A stretch of DNA of 64,000 nt from assembly GCA_030754235.1 (NCBI GenBank), contig JASMAS010000059.1, positions 1-64,000 on the forward strand. Reading direction: 5' to 3'. The translations under genes were made by a program, and so were the position numbers. Shown in pieces: positions 63,490-64,000 of this stretch. How positions within the stretch are numbered: position 1 is the stretch's first letter; the number at the start of each line of letters is the position of its first letter. Under the pieces are notes generated by a model. It was not told the DNA's origin and searched no databases. It saw only the letters and a program-made list of their open reading frames with translations. Source of the stretch: Litorilituus sp. (lineage in GTDB: Bacteria; Pseudomonadota; Gammaproteobacteria; Enterobacterales; Alteromonadaceae).

Positions 63490-64000
63490 TCTTAATGAAA
63501 TAGCAGAGCTTCTTACGCCAGCGCCTTCGCCTCATCTTTTATCATCAAAATATGTGACGCTCGATGAATTTACATCATGCGAAAAATTCAAAGCATTTGC
63601 ACTACCAAAAAATGCAGCTATTGAGCTAGTGATACGAAAAGAAATACCACTTTATTACAATACACAAGCTAATGGCTTCATGAATCAATTCATAGATGAG
63701 GAAACGGCATTTACTGCACTTCATAACGAAATGTTAAAACAATCCAAAAACAGGACTACTGATGATTTAGCCGCTATTTTTCATACATCTGTGGAAAATA
63801 TTATTGGCCTTTATGAGCAAGGTTATATCGATATAGATAACTTTTGGAAGGTAAGCGGTTCAACAGCTCAACTAGTTAACTCAGATTCATTTGAAAGCAT
63901 CGTTAATAAATACACTAGTATAAACCGACTCTGTTACTTTTCTGGTAGCCATGTTGGAGACGAAAAAAGAACACTTAAGCAACAAGGTATCTCGCCAGCT
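63490..64000 (+). pseudogene. Hypothetical ORF abutting the IS66 right end, possibly 5'-truncated; runs off the window
   Basis: Open frame LNEIAELLTPAPSPHLLSSKYVTLDEFTSCEKFKAFALPKNAAIELVIRKEIPLYYN... with no stop to the window end. Confidence 0.5.

Overview
The window is mostly ordinary housekeeping chromosome from a low-GC marine gammaproteobacterium; gene content looks Colwellia/Alteromonadales-like (an inference, no search was run). Recognisable loci include acnB, a FabY-type ketosynthase, mtnN, a cbiB-like gene, rraB, tyrS, an M23 peptidase followed by anmK, elbB, fbp, ppaC, fadBA and cysJIH. There are also several c-di-GMP or two-component signalling proteins, an ABC-2 exporter, and a cytoplasmic-type molybdoenzyme encoded next to a fused DmsB-DmsC subunit. 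The accessory signals are: (1) a native topB split and decayed at both ends, whose middle is replaced by ~3 kb carrying a Sel1-repeat gene and a second, intact, divergent topB; a cluster of TGTCA/TGACA pentamers lies at one junction; (2) a complete IS66 element (61123..63489) without matching flanking 8-mers, followed by an ORF that runs off the window; (3) MITE-like and dispersed intergenic repeats; (4) a four-copy 8-bp tandem repeat upstream of an M16 peptidase; (5) a possible frameshifted small secreted-peptide gene. I saw no rRNA, tRNA or CRISPR array. I found no convincing defence system. The nested topB is the most unusual locus.
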